Below the pieces are notes generated by a model. The model was not told the DNA's origin, searched no databases, and saw only the letters and a program-made list of their open reading frames with translations. DNA of 64,000 nt from Flaccisagitta enflata. Its lineage: Eukaryota > Chaetognatha > Sagittoidea > Aphragmophora. Both the position numbers and the translations under genes were made by a program. Shown here piece by piece: positions 29,077 through 39,233 of this stretch; within the stretch, counting starts at the first letter, position 1, and each line of letters opens with the position of its first letter. Where the stretch lies: contig OZ231128.1 in the NCBI GenBank assembly GCA_965153355.1, positions 42,284,001-42,348,000 on the forward strand. The letters run 5' to 3'.

Positions 29077-31299
29077 TCACTGCAGCACCGCTTGTTTCAT
29101 TTTTGTCACTTTCCTCGGCGATTGTGGCTGCTGGGGGAGAGCGTGTGGGGTGGCCGGGTGGGCGATGGCGGCCGCGGCGGCGGCAGCGACGACACCTGCG
29201 ATGGCGGCGGCGACGACGGCGATGATTGCGACGGAGGCCACTTCGGCTGCTTTGGCGGCGGCGGTAGAGGCGGCGGTGGCGACGGCGGTGGCAGCTGCAG
29301 CGACAGCGGCGGTGGTGCCGATTGTGAGAAAATATTTGCGCTTTGGTGGTGTCGTTTCTCCTTCAGATTCTTCCAGAGTGGTCAAAGTTGTGGCAGTTGA
29401 GGCAGTTGTGACAGCGTTATCCACAGTCATGGCAGCTTCGTCCATGATAGCAGTGGCTGCAGGGTCGGCGTCAGCGGCAGCGGCAGCGGTAGCATCCCTA
29501 TCCACCGGCGTGGCCTCGGAATTGGCAGCATCAGCCTCATTCAAATTTGCGGCAGGTTGATCCATTGCGATGGTAACAGCCTCGGATGTGGCAGCAGCTG
29601 CAGCAGCCTCCTCCATTCTCTCTTCATGAGAATTGACGGTGAAGATTGCAGTTGGAACATGCATTTCATGATGCATTTCACTCTTCTCGTCAATGCTTTC
29701 CCTATCTTCCGGGCTGCTGAGGCAACTGCAGCAAGGCCTGGTGCAGCATCTGCTGCGGCATTGTCTGGGGTTGCAGCTTTTCAGCATAGAGCAAAGGATC
29801 ACTGGCAGCGGTCGGCACCTGTCAATAGGTCCACAGAATCGATCAACCCATGAAGGACCATCTTCCCTTTGGCAAGGTCGGCAACTGCAGCACAGCCACT
29901 TCATTCGAGTTGCTACTTCATTGACAATGTTGTTCATCCAGTTGACAATTGGTTGGATCTTTTCACTTGCAGCACCAGCCAGTCGTTCCAGTGGACCATC
30001 CTTGGCCGCCCATCTAGACTCGTCATCGAAAGGAAAAAGATTGTCTTCGATCTTTTGCCAAAAGACGGCCAACAAAATCGAGTAGAAGAAGAAAAAGATT
30101 TGTCCGCCGACGATGAACTGAAAATGTTCATCGGCGTAAAGTGGTGGGCAGATGGGGGGGCATACTACTTTGGGGTTGTTGCGGGTTAATCCATCAGGGC
30201 CACAATCATATTGTGGCGAAGTGACGTTGCATCGACGTTGCATCGCCTCATACAAATCACCCTTTTTTTTCACTTGTCCATTGAAAAATTCTGTCACCGC
30301 CGAGGTGTTTGCCGACCGAAAAGCTGACGTCTTAAGCAAATAAGTGACTGCCTGGCTGGCGATGAGGTAGTATGCGGCCGCGATGACAGGAAAAAACGCA
30401 AGACAAGCGGCGAAGTCGAGTCGGCGTCTGTTGGCCGCGCTCATCCACTTGAGGAAGGATTGAGTGTGAAAAGCGAGGCGACTTCGACGGGTGAAAATGA
30501 AGTAGGCGCAAAAGGCGAAAAAAGTGGGGAAGAAGAAAGTCCATGGTAGGACGTTATATTGGAAGGTAAAGTCAATTTTATATATGTCATCAGCCAAGGA
30601 AGGTAGTGGTACAATCGTCCACAATAATGCGATGCACCAGGGCATGACAATGACAGAGAAGCAGATTTGACGCAAAGGCGAAGTGGCAAAGCGTGGATAA
30701 TGAAGATCGTCGAGGGCAAAGCTTTGGATGTATCCCTCGACAGAGTTCTTGGCGACGGCGAACAGAGAGGAGACTATGCCTAAAACGAGGAGCTGGTCCA
30801 TATAGTTTGTTTGATGTGCAAACGAAATTTGAACCAAACATTGAGGGAGCGCCTCGGCAAAGGCTTCGATAAGCAGAAATGTGGAAACGATCTGACCTAA
30901 TCTTACTTCCGTTGCCTTTTGATAGTTTCCGGTTTGCGCAAAGAAGCGAATGGCCAAAGGAGCCACGCCAAATAGAGCAAACAACGGCAAGAGACGCTCC
31001 AAACGCGGGGCTTCGTCGAGGTGGAGTGGCCAAAAGCAGGTGAGGAGGAGAATGACTGCCCATGGGAGGACGAGACAAGTGACGGTGGCAGAAAACCAGG
31101 AATAGTATATCGTTTTCACATCTTTATTATTACTTAAAATGTGACTTATGCTGTATATTCTATGATATCGCAGCGCCAATGCGACGTCTGTAGCAACATC
31201 GACGATGTACGGTGCCGACTGAAGAGCTGCTTTCACCGCTCCTTTTGTAAGGAAGCTCAAACGGCCGATGATTTTGCAGATTGAGCAAAGTTCATCCAT
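29077..31299 (-). CDS. XK-related-like multi-pass membrane protein with Ala-rich tail
   Basis: Intronless 740-residue frame. The first Met of MDELCSICK sits in GCCATGG, a strong start context. Near the N terminus, YIVDVATDVALALRYHR (31-47) matches the 'DxxTDxxxAxxYxR' opening of XK-related proteins. LLIEAFAEALPQCLVQI (142-158) matches their 'ESAPQLxLQ' helix. Hydrophobic stretches lie at about 66-90, 103-120, 136-158, 168-184, 208-235, 248-270, 296-321 and 394-414. The XK family includes Xkr8/CED-8 plasma-membrane phospholipid scramblases active in apoptosis and the blood-group XK protein. Which activity this one has cannot be said. There is a Cys-rich loop (469-526) and an acidic, Ala-rich tail (about 560-720). 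I see no clear caspase site. The tail is GC-rich and may be partly disordered. The 740 residues exceed typical XK proteins (about 400-580), mainly because of this tail. Family assignment is by motif, not by search. Confidence 0.62.
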   Translation of the reverse strand: MDELCSICKIIGRLSFLTKGAVKAALQSAPYIVDVATDVALALRYHRIYSISHILSNNKDVKTIYYSWFSATVTCLVLPWAVILLLTCFWPLHLDEAPRLERLLPLFALFGVAPLAIRFFAQTGNYQKATEVRLGQIVSTFLLIEAFAEALPQCLVQISFAHQTNYMDQLLVLGIVSSLFAVAKNSVEGYIQSFALDDLHYPRFATSPLRQICFSVIVMPWCIALLWTIVPLPSLADDIYKIDFTFQYNVLPWTFFFPTFFAFCAYFIFTRRSRLAFHTQSFLKWMSAANRRRLDFAACLAFFPVIAAAYYLIASQAVTYLLKTSAFRSANTSAVTEFFNGQVKKKGDLYEAMQRRCNVTSPQYDCGPDGLTRNNPKVVCPPICPPLYADEHFQFIVGGQIFFFFYSILLAVFWQKIEDNLFPFDDESRWAAKDGPLERLAGAASEKIQPIVNWMNNIVNEVATRMKWLCCSCRPCQREDGPSWVDRFCGPIDRCRPLPVILCSMLKSCNPRQCRSRCCTRPCCSCLSSPEDRESIDEKSEMHHEMHVPTAIFTVNSHEERMEEAAAAAATSEAVTIAMDQPAANLNEADAANSEATPVDRDATAAAAADADPAATAIMDEAAMTVDNAVTTASTATTLTTLEESEGETTPPKRKYFLTIGTTAAVAAAATAVATAASTAAAKAAEVASVAIIAVVAAAIAGVVAAAAAAAIAHPATPHALPQQPQSPRKVTKMKQAVLQ

Positions 31300-31302
31300 G
31301 GC

Positions 31303-31308
31303 TTACAT
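31303..31308 (-). promoter_or_regulatory. start-stop upstream ORF (ATGTAA) before the XK-like gene
   Basis: On the minus strand the sequence reads CCCATGTAAGCCATGGATG. An ATG immediately followed by TAA lies three bases before the main ATG. Minimal uORFs of this kind can stall ribosomes. Whether the transcript includes it is unknown. Confidence 0.4.
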
Positions 31309-31569
31309 GGGCGCTGCGCTGTAACTTTTGAGATTGAAGTTAGGTTTGTTTTTGTTTCTGATTTTGATTTTTTCTTTTTTGCTTCCTTCGTTTTTGTTTA
31401 GTTTGATTTTGTTTTGTTTTGTTTTGTTTTGTCTCATTATCTTTGTTTTTGTTTTGTTTTTAATGCCTATTTTTTGTTTTCACAAGAACCTTTCATATTA
31501 GAACATCCAGGCCGACTAAGACCAAAATATAAGAAAAAAGCTGCTGAATTTGTCACGCTTATGCTATTG

Positions 31570-31680
31570 AACAAGGCCAAGTAGGCCAATAAGGTGCGCA
31601 GAGTAGATTGTCGAATGAATGCGTTACCCGACCGATCGACGGACACAGCCTATTATAGAGGTGCTTTGGCACACCTAAGA
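31570..31680 (+). mobile_element. family B hairpin-ended element
   Basis: AACAAGGCCAAGTAGGCC, AAGGTGCG, 'gaatgaatgcgttac', a CCGA tract, CAGCCTATTATAGAGG, then stem GGTGCTTTGGCACACC. It lies 271 bp upstream of the XK-like start codon. Confidence 0.78.
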
Positions 31681-31694
31681 ATAACTGACTCAGG

Positions 31695-31862
31695 GTTAAA
31701 GTATCGTCGCGGAATGGGGAAAGGGGGGTAAGGGCAGAAACGCGTGTTTTTAGTCGGTCATATTTTACTTTTTTTTTTATTTTATTTCTTGGACCTCACT
31801 GCTCCTGCCCACATTGCTAGTGACCTCAAATATGGCCCCTGCCCATCCGCACGCGACTTCGA
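31695..31862. mobile_element. joined fragments of family A (left) and C (right, minus)
   Basis: Left: 'ggggtaagggcagaaacgcg', the A spacer. Right: TTTTTAGTCGGTCATATTTT, 'cactgctcctgcccacattg', 'caaatatggcccctgccc' and CGCACGCGACTTCG, the C spacer and 5' motif. Both lack full ends. Confidence 0.5.
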
Positions 31863-31988
31863 CATTCGACATTCAAGATCAAGAACGACTCAGTAGCTCA
31901 AACCGTTTCCAAATAGGAGCAGTTTGAAAATAAGTCTCAATTTGTAGTGGACTAATATCAGTGTTTTTAACTATTTTTTTGAAGGACG

Positions 31989-32139
31989 TTTTTAGTCGCG
32001 GACACGCGACTCTACACCTTGCAGTGTCGGTCGGTCCGTCGGTCCGTCAGTCCGTCACATTTCTGATTTGCGATCGGTTTTCGCATTACTGCTCTTGCCA
32101 AATCGTCCGCGACTGTATTGCCGTGTATCCGGCCTTGTT
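31989..32139 (-). mobile_element. family A hairpin-ended element
   Basis: TTTTTAGTCGCGGACACGCG, ACTCTACACC, (GGTC/CGTC)n, 'gcattactgctcttgcc', CGTCCGCGACT, CCGTGTATCCGGCCTTGTT. The GTCGCG stem variant is used at both ends. Confidence 0.85.
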
Positions 32140-32869
32140 TGGTAAAAATGTCATTGTTTCAAAGACAAATGAATAAAAACGGCTTGCTTGGTCTCATTGA
32201 ATCACAAATTATGCCTTTTGAAATAATCAGTGAGAAAAACATGTTATCATACGTTTTCAATACATTTCAAACGTTAGTATCAACATTAGTATCAAAACGT
32301 CCGGATTTTTCTGTCGCCACTGTTAAACGTTACAGTTCATCAAAGATGGTGATTGCAATAATCAATTTTGGTCTTATATCACACATTCTTGGCTCTTGGA
32401 CATGATAACAAAAGGAAACATAATCGTAATACAGTACTGGGATGAACGGAGAAGTTCTTGTAAAAAAGTCCACAGTAAGCTCGACTATCATAAAGAGAAA
32501 ATTCCAAAAAGAGAGCAGGATCAGGAGTTGGTCCAAAGAGAGAGCAGGACTTGGTCCAGATATGCATGGCTCGCACAGCTCTTTTATAGAAACATGGCTC
32601 TCTATACGGGCGGAATATTTTCCCCCAACCAGTGAGCTGATGTTTTCGACGATCTTTTTTTGGAAAAAGTCGAACAATTGAAGATCCTTCGGCTTTTTGA
32701 GACCTGCAGAGAAATCCGGTTTCCCATTTTTTTGTGAGTGCTTTGATAAGATTTTTGAGCCAAATTGTACTGTGTATGAAATTTACAGATTAAATGAATT
32801 TTCGCACGCTCTTTTAGATCGCGCCAAGCAGAAGTCTGTGCAATCAATAGCTTTAAGCTTTAAGCCTGA

Positions 32870-32875
<6 letters not shown>
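32140..32875. other. AT-rich spacer, no gene recognised
   Basis: Short overlapping frames on both strands, none with a known motif. The direct repeat 'gagagcaggatcaggagttggtc' / 'gagagcaggacttggtc' occurs near 32512-32556. Confidence 0.5.
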
Positions 32876-32945
<70 letters not shown>

Positions 32946-32962
32946 AGAGAGAGAGAGAGATC
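32876..32962. repeat. (GA)n microsatellite
   Basis: About 40 GA units with one AAA interruption. Confidence 0.97.
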
Positions 32963-32963
32963 C

Positions 32964-33570
32964 CAAGCATGTAGTCAGCGATACCGTTGCCCTGCTTGCA
33001 TGATTATGAAATGGAGTGAGAGGAAGCAGGGCAGCGGTGAAGAGGAGATGATGTCCTGTAGAACACAGGGGGACTTTTGTTCGTTTGTTTATTTGTTTGT
33101 TTGTTTCTCCGTCCGTTCCCCCCAGGACCTCTCAGGCCTGAAATCTGTCCTCTCAGGCCTGAAATTTACCCTCTCAGGCCTGAAATCTGCCCTCTCGGGC
33201 CTTGAATCTGCGAGGGCAGATTACAGGCCTGAGAGGACAGATTTCAGGCCTGAGAGTTTCAGGCCTGGAGACAGGTTTCCAGGTCTGCAGAAGGTGATTT
33301 CAGGCCTGAGGGACAGATTTCAGGCCTGTGAGGACTGATATCTGGCCAGATAGGACAGATTTCAGGTCTGAGAGGGCAGATTTCAGGCCTGAGAGGGCAG
33401 ATTTCAGGCCTGAGAGGGTAAATTTCAGGGCTGAGAGGGCAGATTTCAGGCCTGAGAGGGCAGATTTCAGGTCTGAGAGGGCCTGGGGGGGACGAACGGA
33501 GAACGAACAAATGAACGTCCCCGTGTTCTACAGGACATTGCATCGTCTCCTTCGGGGCCGCTGCCCAAAA
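32964..33570 (-). mobile_element. family E foldback, complete
   Basis: On the minus strand it starts TTTTTGGGCAGCGGCCCC, then GTCCTGTAGAACACGGGG. A CGTCC tract and 21-bp CTCAGGCCTGAAATCTGCC units in both orientations follow, then GTTCTACAGGACATC, GCTGCCCTGCTTCC, and the tail 'gcagggcaacggtatcgct'. The subterminal GTCCTGTAG and CTACAGGAC palindromes bracket the 21-bp array. Confidence 0.78.
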
Positions 33571-33573
33571 GAC

Positions 33574-33619
33574 AGAAAAAGAGAGAGAGTGAGAAAGACA
33601 GGGTAAGAGAGAGAGAGAA

Positions 33620-33712
<93 letters not shown>

Positions 33713-33800
33713 GAAGAGAGAGAGAGAGAGAGAGATAGAGAGAAAGAAAGGGAGAGAGAGAGAGAGATACAGAGAAAGAAAAACAGAGAGGATACAGAGA
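33574..33800. repeat. GA / GAAA microsatellite
   Basis: GAGA blocks flanking a (GAAA)n run at about 33620-33710. Confidence 0.93.
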
Positions 33801-33821
33801 GAGAAGTAGTCATCCAAAGAT

Positions 33822-34520
33822 GTGTGATGGACATTTGGAGAAAACTGGTTTGTGTGACGGACATTCGCAGAAAACTGGGTCGTGTGATGTACATTTGGAG
33901 AAAACTGGGTGGTGTGACAGACATTCGGAGAAAACTGGGTGGAGTGACAGATATTTGGAGAAAACTGGGTGGTGTAACGGACATTCGGAGTATACTTGGT
34001 GGTGTGAAGGACATTTGGAGAAAACTGGTTTCTGAGACGGCCATTTGGAGAAAACTGGGTGGTGTGACGGACATTTGGCAAAAACTGGGTTGTGTGACGG
34101 ATATTCGCAGAAAATTGGGACATGTGACGGACATTCGGAGAAAACTGGGTGGTGTGAAAGACATTGGGAGAAAACTGGATGGTGTGACAGACATTCTGAG
34201 AAAACTTGGTTGTGTGACGGACATTTGGAGAAAACTGGGCGGTGTGACGGATATTCAGAGAAAACTGAGTGGTGTGTTGGACATTCGGAGAAATCTTGGT
34301 GGTGTGACAGACATTCGGAGAAAACTAGGTTGTGTGACGGACATTTGGAGAAAACTGGGCGGTGTGACGGACAGTCGGAGAAAACTGAGTTGTGTGACGG
34401 ACATTTGGAGAAAACTGGCTAGTGTGACGGACATTCGGAGAAAAGTGGGTTGTGAAATGGACATTTGGAGAAAACTGGGTTGTGCATTGGACACTCAGAG
34501 AAAACTGGGTGGTGTGACGG
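33822..34520. repeat. 30-bp minisatellite with 60-bp higher order
   Basis: About 23 units of GTGTGACGGACATTTGGAGA plus AAACTGGGTG. Units alternate between ACATTTGGAG and ACATTCGGAG for much of the array, giving a 60-bp dimer period. Because 30 is a multiple of 3, long open frames exist on both strands (33824-34576 + and 33467-34123 - among them). That is a by-product of the period. Confidence 0.9.
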
Positions 34521-34658
34521 ACGCAAGAACGCTCGCATGGAGAAAATCTAATAGTAGGTATTACACCATTGTGTAACACAAAGACCAGGGGGGAAAGAAA
34601 TCAATAGCTGCTCAACTTTATACACCCCTGGAATTTTCTCATTCTTCTCCTTATTCTC

Positions 34659-35066
34659 CTTTTTGGGCAGCGGCCAATGTCCTGTAGGACACAGGGGAGA
34701 ATTTCCAGACGTACATTCGTACGTACATACGTACGTCCATCTCCCCCTCCAAGGCCCCTCTCAAGCCCCAAATCAGTCCTCTCAGACTCAGGCCCCAAAT
34801 CAGCCCTCTCAGGCATATCATCAGTCCTCTCAGGCACAAAACTCAGCCGTCTCAGGCACAAAATCAGCCTTGTCAGGCCAAAAATCAGCCTTCTCAAAAC
34901 TAAAATCTGTCTCAATTCAACCCTCAAAATAACCCTCTCAGAGTTCTAATCTGCCCTAATCCCTGATCTCATTACTGCGCTCCAATAGATCAAATCAAAC
35001 CTCAAATGTGCTTTCTCAGGACGTCTGGAAATTCAGACCTGTGTCCAACAGGATATCGGCCCTTTA
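34659..35066 (+). mobile_element. family E foldback, diverged
   Basis: TTTTTGGGCAGCGGCCAATG, GTCCTGTAGGACACAGGGGA, 'cgtacgtacatacgtacgtc', about ten degenerate 21-bp CCCTCTCAGGC..AAATCAG units, ACGTCTGGAAATTCAGACCTGTG, 'tccaacaggatatcggccc'. The right GGCCGCTGCCC is degenerate. Confidence 0.68.
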
Positions 35067-35254
35067 GGGCCGATGTAGACTTAGACTCGAAAGTTTTCCT
35101 AGGCCAGTCAGTAGCTCAATCTTTTGCATGGACCTGCTCAGCGCTTTCAATAATGCACGTTTCAAATTTCAAGGTTCTGGCTCAAATACTTTAGAAGTTA
35201 TGAGCATTTGTTTGAACCGTATCAAACTGAAAAAGTTCCAGGAGAATTCTTGAA

Positions 35255-35640
35255 AAAAAAGTAAAGTTACAGGATTTTGGATCTAGGCATATCAAACAAT
35301 TTCTTATTGATTGCACCCTACTTTTAAAAACCATTTTTCAAAAAAATATTTTGTGATTTTTTTTTCTAAGTCCCTAACGTGCGGAACAAAAATTTTGTAA
35401 GTTTTTTGAAAAAAAAAATGAAAATACAAGATCTTGGATCTAGGCAAATCAGAAAATTTCCTATCGATTGCACCCCACTTTTAAAAACCATTTTTCAAAA
35501 AAATGTTTTGTGTCCTCAACGCGTGACACAAAAATTTTCAAAGTTTTTTTGAAAAAAGTGAAAATGCAAGATTATGGATCTAGGCGAATCAAACAATTTC
35601 CTATCAATTGCACCCCACTTTTTTTTTTTCAGAAAAAAAT
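35255..35640. repeat. three tandem units of about 130-170 bp
   Basis: 'ggatctaggc' landmarks at about 35279, 35448 and 35576. Each is followed by CAAACAATTTCCTAT-like, 'gattgcaccccactttt' and 'ccatttttcaaaaaaat' blocks. Confidence 0.75.
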
Positions 35641-35724
35641 CCTCATTAAGAGCTTTTTTGGGGCTCTTAGGGGCCCCTAAGACGTTCAAAATTTTTGTTA
35701 ATGAGATCAACAGAGTTATGTGCA

Positions 35725-36342
35725 TACGACGCACTGAAATTAAAGTAAGAGGAATTTACCCAGATGACAAAGTTACCATTCACTTCACTATTTTTGCTTA
35801 CGTCAATGCTTGTTTTTATTTTTTTGTAGTGAAATGTATTAACTTACATGAGGAAACCAAACTGTCACTGTCAAATGACAAAAATGCAAAAGGATTGAAG
35901 GAAATTCGATTCTAATGAGACTAAAAAAGTGAAAAAAATAGTGACAATCACTTCAGTAACTGCTCATTGAAAATTTTAAATTTGCATAAAAAATCCAAAT
36001 ATCATCAAAATAAGAACATAGCGCCCTCACCATATGTCATAGGAATCGCGCTATGTTCTTGTTTTGTTGATGTTTTGATTTTCTATGCAAATTTAAAATT
36101 TTCAATGAGCCATGGTACATTGACAAAAAAAGTTTTTTATTGTATTTCGCATATTTTTTCAGCTCAAAACTAAAGGATTGGAGATTAAAACTGGCATATG
36201 CAAGTCAATTCATGCAAAATATGGTTGTTGACAGTTTAATTGAAAACATAAAAACAAAAATTATTATTGAATTTCATTCTATAAATATCATGATTTATCT
36301 AGCTCGGGTAGCAAATTCTATGGTAATTTTCAGTGCGTCATA
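35725..36342 (+). mobile_element. family G MITE, copy 2
   Basis: Ends ACGACGCACTGAAATTAAAG and TGGTAATTTTCAGTGCGTCA. Inverted relative to 6798-7410, with the same length (about 615 bp). The central palindrome (about 35970-36110) has arms AAATTTGCATAAAAAATCCAA and its inverse, and CATAGCGC..GCGCTATG at its core. No coding capacity. Confidence 0.78.
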
Positions 36343-36469
36343 CACCAAGGTATCTTTCAGGACCAAATTAAGTTTGATTAATTAGACCTCAAGCTCATGC
36401 CGTTAATCCCTCTGGCCCGGCCGCATTTAAGAGAGAAATCGGAAAATTCACCAGGACTCAGATTCCGGA

Positions 36470-36548
36470 TGTAAGGTCAATCTCTAGCCGATGCCCTTCT
36501 CTCACTCTACTTCTTCAGCTGATCACTCCAAGCAGCGCATCGGGCTTG
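36470..36548 (+). mobile_element. solo tail of a family E element
   Basis: 'tctcactctacttcttcagc', 'gatcactccaagcagcgcat' and CGGGC, as in the E tails at 45192-45268 and 42600-42690. Confidence 0.5.
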
Positions 36549-36591
36549 TTAGAACGAGTTTGCCTATGTTGTCGTCCTAATTTTCGTCATC

Positions 36592-36647
36592 TTCATCAAC
36601 AAAGCACATCTATAACTGGCTGTGTCCGTCGGTCGGTTGGTCGGTCC

Positions 36648-36681
<34 letters not shown>

Positions 36682-36740
36682 TGGTAACGCATTCGTCTGA
36701 CGATCCACACGTCGCACCATATTGGCCTACTTGGCCTGTT
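36592..36740 (-). mobile_element. family B element, left stem truncated
   Basis: AAAGCACATCTATAACTGGC, TGTGTCC, (GGTC/TGTC)n, 'gcattcgtctgacgatcca', GTCGCACC, TTGGCCTACTTGGCCTGTT. Confidence 0.75.
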
Positions 36741-37077
36741 CATCTTCAACGTCGTCCTTGTAGATGGTTTTCATGGTTATGTAATTTGGTGGTTGGAAGC
36801 AGACACTCACGCGATTATAAATCAGTTGACGCAAAGAATTAGGTGTATTAACATATTAAGAATCCAAATTGGATTATTGACGCGGAGGATTCATCAAAAG
36901 AGTGAAGAGGCTGAAGGCTCGGCTGCTGCCTCATCTGTTAAAAAAAGAATTGGAGAAAAAGATTTAGTTAATTACACTTTGTTTTCGCGGGGGCAGACTC
37001 CTCGCATAGATATCATTGATTGGCAAATGTCATGGCCAATTATTATCTTCCCAATCCCGATGAAACGAAAATGATTC
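36739..37077 (+). other. possible coding fragment (112 open codons), unknown
   Basis: Immediately after the B element a frame stays open from TTC ATC TTC AAC to a TGA near 37073. It encodes a non-repetitive segment that includes WWLEADTHAIINQL and SRGQTPRIDIIDWQMSWP. There is no ATG at its beginning, so if real it is an exon or a gene remnant cut by the insertion. I recognise no family. Confidence 0.18.
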
Positions 37078-37165
37078 AAAGCAACAAATGCAGTCTTTCC
37101 TGCAACATTGATATATGATGTAACAACCAGACAAAAACAAACCTATGCCACCACGTATACTTTGA

Positions 37166-37309
37166 AACAAGGCCGGATACACGGCTAACTGAGTCGCACG
37201 TGGGTGAGCAGGGCAATGATGAAAAAAGGCCAATAAAACATGTGTTACCGACCGACCATCCATCCGCCCGACATAGCGAGTTATAGACTGGCGTATACGC
37301 GACTAAAAA
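37166..37309 (+). mobile_element. family A hairpin-ended element, diverged
   Basis: AACAAGGCCGGATACACGGC, GAGTCGCACGTGGGTGAGCA, (CCGA/CCAT)n, GAGTTATAGACTGGCGTATA, CGCGACTAAAAA. Confidence 0.75.
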
Positions 37310-37404
37310 TGCTTCTTTTGCGATGATTGAGATTTATGACATGGCATGTTGAAAAGGCATCCCAAACACATGCAAACACGTGGATATTTACATTTACATT
37401 TACA

Positions 37405-37680
37405 TACAGTTCCATTCATACACATTCACAAAGAGAGTGAAACATGCGCCAACCTGCATCCACTCCTAATTGCGTCATTGAGTCGGCTACATTTGTACAC
37501 ATTCACAATCACGGTAAAACATGTGCCAACCTGCGTCTACTCCTAACTGCGTCATTAAGTTGGCCACATTTGTACACATTCACAATCACAGTAAAACATG
37601 TGCCAACCTGCGTCTACTCCTAACTGCGTCATTAAGTCGGCCAGATTTGTACACATTCACAGTCACAGTAAAAAATGTTT
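37405..37680. repeat. 77-bp tandem repeat, about 3.5 units
   Basis: 'acatttgtacacattcaca' recurs near 37489, 37566 and 37643 (77-bp steps), with a diverged unit at 37411. Each continues 'aaacatgtgccaacctgcgt' and 'cctaactgcgtcatta'. Confidence 0.85.
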
Positions 37681-38117
37681 GTTGTGCCCACATTCGTCAC
37701 GATTTCATCAAGCTTCGCACCAACTTCTTCCTCCAAAGAAACGCGAGAGAAATAAGGAGATGCATCATCCTTCATTAACGTGGAAGATTCACTTGAAAGA
37801 TATCTACTATCTGGGGAGTAAGGAAAACAACACCCAAAAACAATCATTAAGTTTAAAAGATTCTCATTTTCCAACAAATGAGAAACATCCCTGTGTGTAG
37901 ATGTAAAATCGGTTTTACAAGGTGTGGACATATTTCTTATAGTTGGCTCGGCAAATCTCGAATTGTGCCACTTACACACACGCAAATCAGATTTAAGGAT
38001 TCAGCTGATAACTCTCCTTGCATCCAGCATAGAATGTGTGAGGGCTTGCCTTTGTCATTAAGCCTGCACCGTTCCGGTTTATTTTTCCCTCTTTGCTTTC
38101 TCTCTATTGATTCGCTT

Positions 38118-38575
38118 TTTGGGCAGCGGCCCCAAAAAAGGCCGATTTTCTGTGGGACACAGGGGGGAATTTCGAGACGTCCGTGCATCCTTCCATCCGT
38201 CCTTCCGCCCCCCCCCCCCCATTGGCCATCGGAAGTCACGGGAGTCTGCAATCTCAGGCCTGAATTTGGCCCTCTGAGCCCTCACATTAGCCCTTTCAAA
38301 CCTCAATTTAGCCCTCGAGAGCTCAAATTAGCTCTCCAGACCTCATATCTGCCCTCAAGACCTCATATCAGCCCTCCAGACCTCAAATCCGCTCTCCAGG
38401 CCTAAAATTTGTCCTCTAGGCCTCAAGCCTGCCCCTCAAACCTCAAATCTGCTCTTTTGAACTAAATACTGCCATCCCGACTTGAAATCCGCCTCAGGAC
38501 GTCTCGAAATTCACCCCTGTGTCCTACAGGACATAAGCTTTTTGGGGCCGCTGCCCTGCTCTCCCTCCACTACTT
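38118..38575 (+). mobile_element. family E foldback
   Basis: TTTTTGGGCAGCGGCCCCAA, TCTGTGGGACACAGGGGGG, 'gaatttcgagacgtccgtgc', a CCGTCC tract, poly-C, then degenerate CCCTC..CCTCAAAT units. GACGTCTCGAAATTCACCCC, TGTGTCCTACAGGACATAAG and TTTTTGGGGCCGCTGCCCTG close it. Terminal and subterminal inverted repeats are both intact. Confidence 0.78.
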
Positions 38576-38801
38576 CACTTAAGGCAGTTTCTCCGGTCTT
38601 TCGGCCTAAAATTTCCTAAACATGCGAATTTGAAAATTCATTTTTATACTATGAACTATACATCATTTGAAAGCCCATCGAATTTGGACTAAGAAAACAA
38701 CCTTCGCTAATGTTAGCGGTGTGTCGTATTGGCGTAAATCACTAATCCTTATAAGAACTCGTATCATTAGTTTTTTTTGACGAAAATCGATGCAACTTGA
38801 G

Positions 38802-38964
38802 AACAAGGCCGGATACACGGCCAATACCAGTCGCGGACGGGTGGGCAGGGGCGGAAATGGGTGTTTTCCCACTTTTCGACTCGATCACCACGGACCGACC
38901 GACCAACCAACCGACCGACGGACGGACAAAGCCTCTTATAGAGTCGCTAGCCCGCGACTAAAAA
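38802..38964 (+). mobile_element. family A hairpin-ended element
   Basis: AACAAGGCCGGATACACGGCC, CCAGTCGCGGACGGGTGGGC, 'gaaatgggtgttttcccac', (CCGA/CCAA)n, CTCTTATAGAGTCGC, TAGCCCGCGACTAAAAA. The GTCGCGG subterminal motif and CCGCGAC terminal arm agree. Confidence 0.88.
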
Positions 38965-39016
38965 GATATGGAATGAGACAGACAGAGCTACAAAACTAAG
39001 CGAGATGGGAACTACA

Positions 39017-39224
39017 AGTGACGCGGGGTCACAATATTGTTGCGGACGGGTGGGCAGGGGCATCCAACCCCCATCCACACTCCAACCCATCGACAACACC
39101 CAAACAGAGACAAAAAGTATCGGAAGCGCTCGTTTTCCCACTTTTCAACTCGATCACCATGACCAACGGACCAACGGACGGACGGACAAAGCCTCTTATA
39201 GAGTTGCGTGTCCGTAACTAAAAA
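39017..39224 (+). mobile_element. family A' hairpin-ended element
   Basis: GTGACGCGGGGTCAC hairpin, TTGCGGACGGGTGGGC, C-rich spacer, 'cgttttcccacttttcaac', CCAACGGA tract, GAGTTGCGTGTCCGTAACTAAAAA. Confidence 0.82.
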
Positions 39225-39233
39225 TGGCGGAAA

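Noticed and set aside
33824-34576. 250-codon + frame and 218-321-codon minus frames with ten-residue repeats
   Set aside because: They follow from the 30-bp minisatellite period. Several frames are open at once, which a selected gene would not show.
36546-36842. 98-codon frame through a B element
   Set aside because: Its middle is the GTCT tract, and the frame starts at a non-ATG codon.
37346-37900. Overlapping frames in the 77-bp repeat
   Set aside because: The 77-bp period shifts frame every unit, and no frame is conserved across units.
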